NCBI GenBank assembly: GCA_038252255.1 | Contig: JBBSAM010000001.1 | Location: 248,001 to 312,000 of the forward strand | Source of the DNA: Chersky-806 sp038252255 | Lineage (GTDB): Bacteria; Actinomycetota; Acidimicrobiia; IMCC26256; JAENVU01 | Reading direction: 5' to 3' | DNA length: 64,000 nucleotides | Part shown: one piece after another, positions 1 to 8,379 of the stretch | Position numbering within the stretch: position 1 is the stretch's first letter | Layout of the letters: every line of letters starts with the position of its first letter | Position numbers and translations under genes: made by a program | Notes under the pieces: generated by a model | Databases searched by the model: none | The model's input: only the letters and a program-made list of their open reading frames with translations | Told to the model about the DNA's origin: nothing

Positions 1-1224
1 CCGCCGTACCGCTTGGCTCGTGTAGAAGCCGCGCTCGTCGCCGATGCCGTCCTTCCCGACCGAGTCCTGGTACGGCACCCGCAACGCCGCGGCGCAGACG
101 ATCGCCCACACCGCGACGGCGCCGCACACGACCGCCGTCCGAACCGTGACCGCGATCACCATGACGGGGAGGAGCAGCACGAACAGCGAGGGAAGCAGCA
201 TCCGCGCGTGCATGAAGTCGCCGCCCACCCGCACCACGTAGAGCGCGTGCACGAACCCGGCGGCTACCGGAACGACCACGAGCATCGCGGCGTCCAGACC
301 GCGACGGCGGGCCGCGACCACCAGCGGCACCAGCGCGACCCCGGCCAGCAGCACCGGGATCCACAACCAGTAGGTGCCGACGAAATCACCGAGGTAGGTG
401 AACCCTTGCGACCAACGGGCCGTAGACGCCTCCTTGGCCAGCGCGGTGTTCGGCACGATCGCGGCGTAGTAGCCCATGCGAAAGATCTCGTACGCGACCG
501 GGATCACCAGGACGAGCCCGATCACCGTCACGATGCCGCGCCAACCGGCGCGGCGCTCGACCACGCACAGGACGAGCAGGAACGCCACCGAGAAGATCGC
601 GACGTCCGGCCGGACGAGCGGCCCCAGCCCGACGAGCAGCGGGACGCCGAACCGTGCGAGCGGCGGAGTGGCGGGTGGGCTCTCGCCGTCGTCGGACCCG
701 GGCGGAAACACGCGGATGACCAGCCCGAGCCAGCACGCGCCGAGCCAGGCGACGGTGAGCCCATTCTCCAGCCCCGATGTCGCGAAGTCCCAGAACGGCG
801 GCAGCACCGCGATCACGACTGCGCCCAGCGGAAGGAGCAGCCCGTCCTCCCGGCCGAGCGCCCGCACGAGGCGCAGGCCGCCGAGCTCGGCCATCGCGAG
901 TCCGAGCACCGAGCCGATGATCCCGAGCATCACCGCGAGGTGCTCGAGCCTAAACGGGGCCACGATGTCGGCGACCGTCAGCAACGCGATCCACAACGTG
1001 CTGGTACCGGCCTCGACGCGCTCTCCCGCGTTGAAGACAGGACCGTGACCCGCTTCGATCTGCTTGACGATCCGGAGGTTGATGAAGCCGTCGTCCGAGA
1101 TCCAGCGGCGGCTCCACGCCATCCACGCCAGGATCACCAGTGGTACGAGCAACGCGATCACCGAGGCGATCACGGTGCCCCGCGAGCGGACGGGTGACAC
1201 TCCACGATCTCCGGAGGGGTTCAT
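1..1224 (-). CDS. AftB-like GT-C arabinofuranosyltransferase, C-terminus cut by window edge
   Basis: An uninterrupted minus-strand frame of 408 codons runs off the window at position 1. The ATG at 1224-1222 overlaps the stop of the upstream gene (ATGA), so the two are probably coupled. A first membrane segment (about residues 17-35) is followed by SRRWISDDGFINLRIV and GPVFNAGERVEAGTST, then many hydrophobic spans, and DSVGKDGIGDERGFY near the edge. These motifs closely resemble mycobacterial AftB, which adds terminal beta-1,2-arabinofuranose from decaprenyl-phosphoarabinose on the outer membrane face. The paired Asp after the first helix is the usual GT-C catalytic region. The sugar and acceptor here are inferred; a related GT-C transferase is possible. 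Confidence 0.78.
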   Translation of the reverse strand, partial: MNPSGDRGVSPVRSRGTVIASVIALLVPLVILAWMAWSRRWISDDGFINLRIVKQIEAGHGPVFNAGERVEAGTSTLWIALLTVADIVAPFRLEHLAVMLGIIGSVLGLAMAELGGLRLVRALGREDGLLLPLGAVVIAVLPPFWDFATSGLENGLTVAWLGACWLGLVIRVFPPGSDDGESPPATPPLARFGVPLLVGLGPLVRPDVAIFSVAFLLVLCVVERRAGWRGIVTVIGLVLVIPVAYEIFRMGYYAAIVPNTALAKEASTARWSQGFTYLGDFVGTYWLWIPVLLAGVALVPLVVAARRRGLDAAMLVVVPVAAGFVHALYVVRVGGDFMHARMLLPSLFVLLLPVMVIAVTVRTAVVCGAVAVWAIVCAAALRVPYQDSVGKDGIGDERGFYTSQAVRR

Positions 1225-1988
1225 GGCGTCAGCAGAGCACGGGCGACGACGTCGGTGCCGAACGCGGTGAGGATCGCGAGATACAGCAGGCCGGTCGCGG
1301 CCATGACCGCCGAGTAGTACCGCTCCCTGAGCGCGAGCTTCGTCACGTAGACGAGCACGACCGTGGTGATCGCGGAGACGGCCCACATCCAGCCCAGCAA
1401 CCCGCCGTAGCCGTCGTCGACCGACCCGAACAGGACGCCGAGCATCCCGGGCGGCAGGCAGAGCGCGAGCACCTCGATCGGCCAGACGTACAGGCACAGC
1501 GTGACGAGCTCCTCGAGTGGCACGCGGGAGAGACCGGGCTGCACCAGGTACCAGTGTCCGAGGAGCATCGCGTCGGTCACCGCGCCGAGGAACAACGAGC
1601 CCGTCACGAGGCGGAGCGCGGCGAGCCAGTACGCGCCACCGGTCACCGCCGCGAGGCCGAGCAGCCCGACGAAGCCGAAGCTCGGCGCGACAACGTCGAG
1701 CAGCATTGGCCCGCGTGCGTCGCGCGCCCGTCCCGCGAAGCTCATCGCGAACGCGACGAGCGTGGCAGCGACGAGACCCACCCCGCCGACGACGGCGACG
1801 ACATGGCCGGCGCCGGCGTGATCGGAGCGCGCCTCGAGGAAGAGACCGATGACGGCCATCGCGCCGTAGACCCCGCGCAGCAACCAGCTGTACCCGAGGC
1901 CGACGACCTCCCTGCGGGCGGTCCACCAGAAGAACAGGAGGCCGCCGGTTGCCCACTGCAGCAACACCGTGCCGAGATCGAGGTTCAC
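1221..1988 (-). CDS. polytopic membrane protein of unknown function
   Basis: 255 residues, almost entirely hydrophobic, with roughly seven or eight predicted membrane spans and short charged loops. It ends in ATGA overlap with the AftB-like gene and starts 15 bases after the M24 peptidase gene, so it is probably co-transcribed with both. I do not recognise the family. Its position directly before an envelope glycosyltransferase suggests a cell-envelope role, but that is inference from neighbourhood only. Confidence 0.75.
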   Translation of the reverse strand: MNLDLGTVLLQWATGGLLFFWWTARREVVGLGYSWLLRGVYGAMAVIGLFLEARSDHAGAGHVVAVVGGVGLVAATLVAFAMSFAGRARDARGPMLLDVVAPSFGFVGLLGLAAVTGGAYWLAALRLVTGSLFLGAVTDAMLLGHWYLVQPGLSRVPLEELVTLCLYVWPIEVLALCLPPGMLGVLFGSVDDGYGGLLGWMWAVSAITTVVLVYVTKLALRERYYSAVMAATGLLYLAILTAFGTDVVARALLTP

Positions 1989-2003
1989 TGAATGGGGATC
2001 AGA

Positions 2004-3104
2004 TCAGCCGACGACAGCGAGGTCTCGTGGAGCCGCGTTGAGCCGGTCCGGACCATCGGCGGCGGCGACGACGATGTCCTCCAGGCGCATGCCGAACCGG
2101 CCGGGGAAGTAGATGCCGGGCTCGATGCTGAACGCGTACCCGGGCTCGAGCGGCTCACGGTTGCCCGACACGAGGTAGGGATCCTCGTGGGCCTCGACGC
2201 CGATGCCGTGACCGGTGCGGTGGATGAACCGGTCTCCGAGCCCACCCGCCGTGATGACGCGCCGTGCGGCGGCGTCCACCTCTTCGCACGTCGTTCCCAC
2301 TGTGGCGGCCTGCACCGCCCGTTCCTGCGCGTCGACGAGCACCTCGTATACCTCGCGCACCTCGGACGCCGGCTCGCCGACCACGAACATCCGCGTGATG
2401 TCCGAGCAGTAGCCGTCCATCGTGCCTCCGAAGTCGCACACGACGACGTCGCCTTCACCGATCACCCGGGTGCTCGCCTCGTGATGCGGGCTCGCGCCGT
2501 TCGGGCCCGAGCCGACGATGGCGAAGTTCACCCGCTGGTGGCCGTGCTCGAGGATCCGATCGGCGAATTCGCGGTGGACGTCCAGCTCGGTTCGGCCGGC
2601 GAACGGCCGCTCGCGCATCTCGGCGCCCACCGCGTCCACCGCGTGCGCCGCGGCACGGAGCGCCTCCACCTCCGCGGGGTCCTTCACGACCCGCAGCGGG
2701 CCGGTCACCTCGGAGGCGGCGAGCATCCGGGCCGAGGGGAGCGCGTCCTGGATGCGCAGCACGAAGCGCGCCCAGGTCTGGTCACCGATGGCGAGCCGTC
2801 GCGCCGCGCCCCCGACGATTCCCGCCACGATCGCGATCGGGTCTTCGGTCTCGGACCACGCCCGGACGTCGAACGCGCCGGGTTGGGGTGCGACACGTGG
2901 TGCCTCGAGCTCCGGCACGACCAGGACGGCCTCGCCGTCGCGCGGGAGCACGAGCATCGTGAGGCGTTCGAGGGGCATCGCCTCGTACCCCGTCAGGTAC
3001 GGGAGATCGGCGCCGACCGAGAGCAACAACGCGTCGACGCCGAGCTCGGCCATGCGCGCTCGCGCTCGCGCCTGGCGAGCGGTGAGCTGCGCGGTCACTG
3101 CCAT
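2004..3104 (-). CDS. M24 family metallopeptidase (Xaa-Pro aminopeptidase/creatinase fold)
   Basis: The C-terminal pita-bread domain shows all five metal ligands in order: Asp in VVCDFGG, Asp in GYCSDITRMF, His in HRTGHGIG, Glu in FSIEPGIYF and Glu in RLEDIV. The N-terminal creatinase-like domain begins at LTARQARARARMAELG. It probably hydrolyses Xaa-Pro peptides in the cytoplasm with two Mn or Co ions. Start choice: ATG at 3104 or GTG at 3098, both overlapping the end of the upstream flavin-barrel gene; the GTG forms a GTGA overlap. About 365 residues, the usual family length. Substrate is not determined. Confidence 0.9.
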   Translation of the reverse strand: MAVTAQLTARQARARARMAELGVDALLLSVGADLPYLTGYEAMPLERLTMLVLPRDGEAVLVVPELEAPRVAPQPGAFDVRAWSETEDPIAIVAGIVGGAARRLAIGDQTWARFVLRIQDALPSARMLAASEVTGPLRVVKDPAEVEALRAAAHAVDAVGAEMRERPFAGRTELDVHREFADRILEHGHQRVNFAIVGSGPNGASPHHEASTRVIGEGDVVVCDFGGTMDGYCSDITRMFVVGEPASEVREVYEVLVDAQERAVQAATVGTTCEEVDAAARRVITAGGLGDRFIHRTGHGIGVEAHEDPYLVSGNREPLEPGYAFSIEPGIYFPGRFGMRLEDIVVAAADGPDRLNAAPRDLAVVG

Positions 3105-3637
3105 CCGGGGAGACCACTGATGCTCGTCGCGTTCTTCTTGGCGCGGTACTCGGCCAAGCCGTCGGGGCCGCGCTTCTCGGCCCATTCGGTGAGCAGCGTG
3201 CGCTCACCGACGTAGTCCATCAGCGGGACGGCGTAGCCGCAGGACGACGAGATCCGGGTGACGTCCACCTTGATCACCGAGCGCGCGCCCACCTGGGCCG
3301 GGAGCCGCTCCAGCAGCGGACCGGCTTCCGGCGAGTCCGCCGGGATCACCGTGCCGCGGCCCTGGAGCCGGACGATGTCGGGGCGGCCGGAGAACGCGCA
3401 GAACATCAACGTGATGCGACCGTTCTCCCGCACGTGCGCCACCGTCTCGATGCCGCTTCCGTGCAGGTCCACGTAGGCGACAGTGCTCTCGTCGAGCACC
3501 CGGAACGAATCGAGGCCCTTCGGCGACACGTTCACGTGATCGTTCGTGCTCGCGGGAGCCGTCGCCACGAAGAAGACCGGCTGGGCCTCGAGGAACTCCG
3601 TGAGCTCCGGCGTGATGGATTCCAGCTCGCGGCCCAT
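3095..3637 (-). CDS. pyridoxamine 5'-phosphate oxidase-fold (split-barrel flavin) protein
   Basis: 180 residues with the split-barrel pattern FFVATA...HVNVSPKG...VAYVDLHGSG followed by NGRITLMFCAF and LQGRG, typical of FMN- or F420-binding PNPOx-like proteins. The ATG at 3637 shares a base with the stop of the lipB-lipA fusion (TGATG), and the end overlaps the M24 gene. The real cofactor and substrate cannot be told from sequence; the family includes F420-dependent reductases as well as FMN proteins. Confidence 0.85.
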   Translation of the reverse strand: MGRELESITPELTEFLEAQPVFFVATAPASTNDHVNVSPKGLDSFRVLDESTVAYVDLHGSGIETVAHVRENGRITLMFCAFSGRPDIVRLQGRGTVIPADSPEAGPLLERLPAQVGARSVIKVDVTRISSSCGYAVPLMDYVGERTLLTEWAEKRGPDGLAEYRAKKNATSISGLPGWQ

Positions 3638-5334
3638 CAGGAGACCTGCTGGTTCTCGAGGATCTCCGGCGCCCGGCTGCCGGACCCAGGATCTTGTTGC
3701 GGCCTCCGGCGGTTCGCGGCTTCATCGGCGCCGGCGCGGGCGTGGTAGCTCGAGCGCACGAGCGGACCGCTCTCCACGTGGGCGAAGCCGAGCGAACGGG
3801 CGAAGTCCCCGATGGCCGCGAACTCCTCGGGCGTCCACCACCGGACCACCGGCAGGTGCGCCGACGAAGGCCTGAGGTACTGGCCGAGGGTGACGATGTC
3901 GACGCCCACACCCCGCAGATCGACGAGTGCGCCGTGCAGCTCCTCGGTCTCTTCGCCCATGCCCATGATGATGCCCGACTTGGTCACGAGACCCGCCGCT
4001 TTTGCCCGACCGAGCAGCGCGAGCGAGCGGGCGTACGCCGCCGAGGGCCGAGCGGCACGCTGCAGCCGCGCGACGGTTTCGAGGTTGTGGTTCAGGACAT
4101 CCGGGCGAGCCGCGAAGATCGCGTCGAGCGCGGTCGGCTCGCCCTTGCAGTCGGGGATGAGGACTTCGACGGTTGTTGCCGGAGTACGGCGCCGCACTGC
4201 TTCGATCGTCGCCACGAACGCGGACGCACCACCGTCGTCGAGATCGTCACGCGCCACGCTGGTGACGACGGCGTGCGCGAGCCCGAGCCGGGCGACGGCT
4301 TCGGCCAGCCGCTCGGGCTCGTCGAGATCGGGTGGACCGGGCTTGCGCGTGTCCACCAGGCAGAAGCCGCACGCTCGGGTGCAACGTTCGCCCAGGATCA
4401 TGAACGTGGCGGTGCGGTCCGCCCAGCACTCGAAGATGTTGGGGCAGCCCGCTTCCTGGCACACCGTGTTCAACCCGCTCTCGCGCATCAGCCGTTGCGT
4501 CTCGCGGTACCCGGGGCCGAGGTCCGCCGTGACCTTCATCCAGTCGGGTCGTCGGAACGTGGGGTCGGGAGCCGGCGCTTCCACCCCCGCGGCCGCGAGC
4601 CGGCCGAGCAATCGCACCGGCGTGCCGGGAGCCTCACCGCGGGAGAACGCGCTCAGGTCCTCGGGAGCCTGGTGCCAAGCGACGTCCTGCCGTTCGACCT
4701 CGAGGTAGCCGAGCTCCCGGGCCACCGCCGCGGTGACCGCGTCGGTGACGGCGCGCATCGACGGGGCCTCGCCGAGCACCGTGGCCATCGACGTGACTCC
4801 GCGGTCGCGAATGCCGCACGGGACGATGTGGTCGAACATCGCGAGATCCGGATCGACGTTCAGCGCGAAGCCGTGGCGGGTGCGCATCGCGGCCACCTTC
4901 ACGCCGATCGCGGCAATCTTCGCGTCGCCCACCCATACCCCGGTGAAGCGGTCTTCACGGTGGGCGTCGATGCCGAGATCGGCGAGGGCAGCGATGAGCG
5001 CGGCTTCGAGCCGGCGTAGGTACCCGACGACGTCCGGCGCGCCGTCCCGCCACGCGGGCAGTGTCACGATCGGGTAGCCGACGAGCTGGCCGGGGCCGTG
5101 GTACGTGACGTCGCCACCCCGGTCCGCGTGCACGAGCTCCGCACCGATGCTCGCGGGCGGCACGAGGACATGCGTCGGGTCGGCCCGGGTGCCGAGCGTG
5201 TAGGTGTGGGGGTGCTCGAGCAGGAGCAGGTGGTCGCGCTCGCTGCGGTCGTGCAGCGCCTGCTGCAGCTCGCCGGCCTCGCGGTACGGGACCCGCCCGA
5301 GCCAGCGGGCGTGCAACGCCCCCCGGCCACTCAT
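3637..5334 (-). CDS. fused octanoyltransferase-lipoyl synthase (LipB-LipA)
   Basis: One 565-residue frame joins two enzymes that are normally separate. Residues 1 to about 225 are LipB: RGGDVTYHGPGQLVGYP, the catalytic Lys in GDAKIAAIGVKV and the acyl-accepting Cys in DHIVPCGIRDRG. After a linker near RLLGRLAAAGVEAPAP, about residues 245-535 are LipA: the auxiliary cluster motif CQEAGCPNIFEC, the radical-SAM CTRACGFC and the closing RSSYHA. Together they would transfer octanoate from acyl-carrier protein and insert both sulfurs. ATG at 5334 overlaps the E2 stop (ATGA), so the lipoylation enzyme is coupled to a lipoyl-bearing substrate. About 33 residues follow RSSYHA and come from a dispersed repeat. 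No stop or frameshift lies between the domains. Confidence 0.93.
   Translation of the reverse strand: MSGRGALHARWLGRVPYREAGELQQALHDRSERDHLLLLEHPHTYTLGTRADPTHVLVPPASIGAELVHADRGGDVTYHGPGQLVGYPIVTLPAWRDGAPDVVGYLRRLEAALIAALADLGIDAHREDRFTGVWVGDAKIAAIGVKVAAMRTRHGFALNVDPDLAMFDHIVPCGIRDRGVTSMATVLGEAPSMRAVTDAVTAAVARELGYLEVERQDVAWHQAPEDLSAFSRGEAPGTPVRLLGRLAAAGVEAPAPDPTFRRPDWMKVTADLGPGYRETQRLMRESGLNTVCQEAGCPNIFECWADRTATFMILGERCTRACGFCLVDTRKPGPPDLDEPERLAEAVARLGLAHAVVTSVARDDLDDGGASAFVATIEAVRRRTPATTVEVLIPDCKGEPTALDAIFAARPDVLNHNLETVARLQRAARPSAAYARSLALLGRAKAAGLVTKSGIIMGMGEETEELHGALVDLRGVGVDIVTLGQYLRPSSAHLPVVRWWTPEEFAAIGDFARSLGFAHVESGPLVRSSYHARAGADEAANRRRPQQDPGSGSRAPEILENQQVS
3650..3713. repeat. diverged copy of the dispersed palindromic repeat, inside the lipA 3' end
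   Basis: Read on the minus strand this stretch aligns with the tandem repeat at 20704-20825: GCCGGAG near the start, GGTCC in the middle and CGCCGGAGATC towards the end. It supplies the extra C-terminal residues RRRPQQDP and SRAPEILEN of LipA; the intact repeat read in the equivalent frame gives RRSAPRQR and RAPEIFR. The copy is degenerate and its terminal inverted repeats are only partly kept. Confidence 0.5.
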
Positions 5335-6686
5335 GCCAGCTCGGGTTCCCAGTCGCGGGATTCGAGGATCTCGGTGACCGCGCGCAGGAACGACGCGGCG
5401 TACGCGCCGTCGAACGCCCGGTGGTCCCACGCGAGCGAGAGCAACCCGACCGGGTGGACCGCGATCGCGTCGTCACCGTCCGGGCCCTCGACGACCACCG
5501 GCTTCTTCGTGATCGCGTCGGTGGAGAGAATCGCGACCTGGGGCTGGTTGATGATCGGCAGGGTCATGTACGTGCCGAACGGACCCATGTTCGTGAGGGT
5601 GAACGTGCCGCCGATGATCTCGTCCGGTCCGAGCTGCTTGGAACGCGCCCGCGTCGCGAGGTCGCGGATCTCGCGGGCGATGAGCCGCAGTCGCTTCCCG
5701 TCTGCGTCGCGAATCACCGGAGCGATCAAGCCCCGGAACTCGAGATCCACCGCGATGCCGAGATGGATGTCGTGGTGGACGACGAGCGTTTCCCCCTCGA
5801 CGCTCGCGTTGACGAACGGGAAGTCTCGGACCGCATCGCAGAACGCGCGCACGATGAACGGGAGATAGGTCAACGAGAAGCCCTCGTCGCGCCGCCACTC
5901 CGCCTGGTGCGCAACCCGCGCGCGCTCGACGTGCTGGTAGTCCACCTCGACCGACGTGTACACGTGCGCGCTCGTGGTCTTGGAGCGGACCATGTGCTCG
6001 GCCGTCCGGCGGCGGATGTTGTCGAAGGGGACGATCTCGTCGCCCTGTTGGCGCGCCCGTGGCTCAGTGGGGGACGGTGCCGGGCCCGGCGTGCCCGCGG
6101 GCGCGGCCGCAGCTCCGCTCGCGGGCGCGTTGACCACGTCGCGACGCGTGATGCGGCCGCCTTCACCGGTGCCGTTGATGCGCTCCGGGTCCAGGCCACG
6201 CTCGGCGATCAGCCGCCGGACGACGGGTGACGTCACCTTGCTCGGGCCACTGCCGGTCTCGTCCGCGCGCCGTGCCGCCGCCGGAGCGGGTGCCGTCGGG
6301 CTCGGCGCCGGCGGTGGGGGCGTGGGCGCGCTCGGTCGTGCGGGCGCGGGCGGCGGTGCGGGTGCGGCCGGCGGGCTCGGTGGTGCGGGCGCGGGTGCCT
6401 CCGCAGGTGCGGCCGGTGCCGCCGCGGCAGCGGCAGCCGGTGCGGAGGCGCCGTCCCCGTCGCCGAGCACCGCGAGCCGGGCCCCGACCTCGGCGAGCTC
6501 GCCTTCGGGTACGACGATCTCGGTGAGGACGCCCGCAGCCGGCGAGGGCACCTCGGAGTCCACCTTGTCGGTCGACACCTCGAACAGCGGCTCGTCGAGC
6601 GCGACGGAGTCGCCGACCTGCTTGAGCCAACGGGTGATCGTGCCTTCGGTAACCGTCTCGCCGAGTTGCGGCATCGTGATGTCCAC
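5331..6686 (-). CDS. dlaT: dihydrolipoamide acyltransferase, E2 of a 2-oxoacid dehydrogenase
   Basis: 451 residues. Lipoyl domain at 1-75 with the lipoylated Lys41 in STDKVDSEV. A long Ala/Pro linker follows to about residue 140, then an E3/E1-binding domain around 150-185 (SPVVRRLIAERGLDPERI...GRITRRDV). The catalytic domain ends with DHRAFDGAYAASFL, containing the HxxxDG active-site motif. It forms the core of pyruvate or 2-oxoglutarate dehydrogenase. The order lpd-E2-lipB-lipA resembles the mycobacterial dlaT-lipB-lipA region, hence the symbol; a succinyltransferase role is equally open. Confidence 0.92.
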   Translation of the reverse strand: MDITMPQLGETVTEGTITRWLKQVGDSVALDEPLFEVSTDKVDSEVPSPAAGVLTEIVVPEGELAEVGARLAVLGDGDGASAPAAAAAAAPAAPAEAPAPAPPSPPAAPAPPPAPARPSAPTPPPPAPSPTAPAPAAARRADETGSGPSKVTSPVVRRLIAERGLDPERINGTGEGGRITRRDVVNAPASGAAAAPAGTPGPAPSPTEPRARQQGDEIVPFDNIRRRTAEHMVRSKTTSAHVYTSVEVDYQHVERARVAHQAEWRRDEGFSLTYLPFIVRAFCDAVRDFPFVNASVEGETLVVHHDIHLGIAVDLEFRGLIAPVIRDADGKRLRLIAREIRDLATRARSKQLGPDEIIGGTFTLTNMGPFGTYMTLPIINQPQVAILSTDAITKKPVVVEGPDGDDAIAVHPVGLLSLAWDHRAFDGAYAASFLRAVTEILESRDWEPELA

Positions 6687-6701
6687 TGGCCAGTCCTTCT
6701 G

Positions 6702-8084
6702 TCAGCCGTGCAGGGATCGACCGGTCAGCGCGAGCGCAGACTCTCCGAACAGCTCGCTGAGCGTGGGGTGCGGATGGATGAGCGCGCCGAGGTCGTCGGC
6801 CGTCGCCTCCCAGTTGACCGCGAGGTAGCCCTCGGCGAGCAGCTCGGTCGCCCACGGCCCGGCGATGTGAACGCCGAGCAACGGACCGTCGCGCTGCGCG
6901 ACGATCTTCACCAGCCCGTCGGTCTCGCCCATGATCTGCGCGCGGCTGTTGCCACCGAACCGGTGCACCGACGTGACGACGTCGTAGCCGCGCTCCACCG
7001 CGACCGCTTCCGTGAGCCCGCTGAACGCGACCTCGGGATGGCAGTAGATCCCCCACGGCACCTTGTCGTGGTCGACGGGCATGGGGTCCTCGCCGAGGAT
7101 CGTCTTGATCGCCACGATCGCCTCCGCGAAGCCCACGTGCGCGAGGGCGGGCCCCTTGACCAGGTCGCCCACCGCGTACAGGCCGGGGATCGAAGTCTGC
7201 TGGTGCTCGTCGACCGTCACCCAGCCGCGCTCGTCGATCACTCCCGTACCTTCGAGCCCGATCCCCTCGGAACGCGGCCGCCGCCCGACACTCACCACGA
7301 CCTTGTCGACCTCCAGGGATTCGTGCGCGTCACCCGCCAGGTACCGGACCGTGGCGGTGGGCCCGCGATCGATCCCCTCGACGGCGACACCGGTGACCAC
7401 CTTGATCCCGCGCTTCTTGAACGCGCGCACCACCACGTCCGCCGCTTGCTTGTCCACGCCGGGCAGGATCGCGGGCATCGCTTCGAGCAGCGTGACCTCG
7501 CTGCCGACGTCTGCGAGGTACGACGCGAACTCGCAGCCGATCGCACCACCCCCGATGATCGCGGTGCGAGCCGGCACGACGTCGAGCACGAGGAGATGGT
7601 CCGACGAGAGGATCTGCTCTCCGTCGAACGGCATGCCCGGCAGCTCGCGCGGCAGCGAGCCGGTCGCGAGGATGAGCGCGTCGCCGATGAGCTCAGAGCC
7701 GTCGGAGACCCGCAGGTGGTGGGCGGCCGCGTCGATGATCGATCCGGAGCCCGGGACGACCGTGACCTTCCGTCCCTTGAGCAGCGTCTCGAGGCCCTTG
7801 GTGAGCCGGTCGATCACCTGCTGCTTCCGGGCCATGCTCGTCGGCAGGTCGAGCGTGGGCTGGCCGGCGTCCACGCCGAACTCCTTCGCCCCCCGGACGG
7901 TGCGCAGCACCTCGGCGGTCTGGAGGAGCTCCTTGGCCGGGATGCAACCGCGATGCAGGCAGGTGCCCCCCACCCGGGCTTCCTCCACCATCGCGATCCG
8001 GAGCCCCGCGGCTGCCCCGTAGAGCGCGGCCGCGTAGCCGCCGGGGCCGCCACCGAGGACGACCACGTCGAAGCGCTCGGCCAC
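6702..8084 (-). CDS. lpd: dihydrolipoyl dehydrogenase (E3)
   Basis: 460 residues with N-terminal FAD motif VVVLGGGPGGYAAA, redox disulfide GGTCLHRGCIPAKE, NAD-binding GGGAIGCEFASYL and the C-terminal dimer-interface His-Glu in HPHPTLSELFGE. It reoxidises dihydrolipoamide on the adjacent E2 using NAD. The start is GTG at 8084, 14 bases after the stop of a 30-residue peptide gene, and the E2 start lies 15 bases downstream of its stop, so the set is an operon. Length and all catalytic residues are standard. Confidence 0.95.
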   Translation of the reverse strand: MAERFDVVVLGGGPGGYAAALYGAAAGLRIAMVEEARVGGTCLHRGCIPAKELLQTAEVLRTVRGAKEFGVDAGQPTLDLPTSMARKQQVIDRLTKGLETLLKGRKVTVVPGSGSIIDAAAHHLRVSDGSELIGDALILATGSLPRELPGMPFDGEQILSSDHLLVLDVVPARTAIIGGGAIGCEFASYLADVGSEVTLLEAMPAILPGVDKQAADVVVRAFKKRGIKVVTGVAVEGIDRGPTATVRYLAGDAHESLEVDKVVVSVGRRPRSEGIGLEGTGVIDERGWVTVDEHQQTSIPGLYAVGDLVKGPALAHVGFAEAIVAIKTILGEDPMPVDHDKVPWGIYCHPEVAFSGLTEAVAVERGYDVVTSVHRFGGNSRAQIMGETDGLVKIVAQRDGPLLGVHIAGPWATELLAEGYLAVNWEATADDLGALIHPHPTLSELFGESALALTGRSLHG

Positions 8085-8098
8085 TCAGCTCACCACCC

Positions 8099-8191
8099 TT
8101 ACTTCGTCGCCATGAGGATCTGGATCGCGCCGGCCGCGAGGATGGCAAGGCCCGTGACCAGCGCCAGCAGCATCAGCGTCCGCGTCTTCAT
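8099..8191 (-). CDS. 30-residue single-span membrane peptide upstream of lpd
   Basis: ATG at 8191 and TAA at 8101-8099 enclose MKTRTLMLLALVTGLAILAA and a further ten residues ending ILMATK: a short basic N-terminus, one hydrophobic helix and a lysine at the end. It lies 14 bases upstream of the lpd GTG on the same strand, and nothing else explains the stretch. The clean positive-inside membrane pattern argues for translation. Function unknown; it could be a small membrane partner or a leader. No strong ribosome-binding site is visible. Confidence 0.55.
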   Translation of the reverse strand: MKTRTLMLLALVTGLAILAAGAIQILMATK

Positions 8192-8379
8192 GACACCATC
8201 ATCGTCTCCCTACGGCAACGCCCTCGATTCCGCCGATGTCTCCCGCCGCGGGCACACGGCGAAAATCCCCTAAAACGGCCCGCTATGATTTTGCGCCGCC
8301 CGGTCTCGGGCAGCATTGGGGGGTCAGCGCGCCAGATGATTCGACCGGGCGCGCCGAGGAAGGAATCCGGAGTACGTCC
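8192..8379. other. intergenic region between divergent lpd and flippase operons
   Basis: 188 bases without a convincing gene. It contains an unusually A/T-rich patch around 8258-8294 with a TATGAT hexamer at 8284-8289 that could be a -10 element for the flippase gene; no good -35 is seen 17 bases upstream. A GGAG about seven bases before the GTG at 8380 supports that start. Confidence 0.4.

Noticed and set aside
13..1197. 394-codon plus-strand open frame rich in Arg, Asp, His and Gln
   Set aside because: Antisense to the AftB-like gene; composition is the usual third-position shadow in high-GC DNA and shows no domain.
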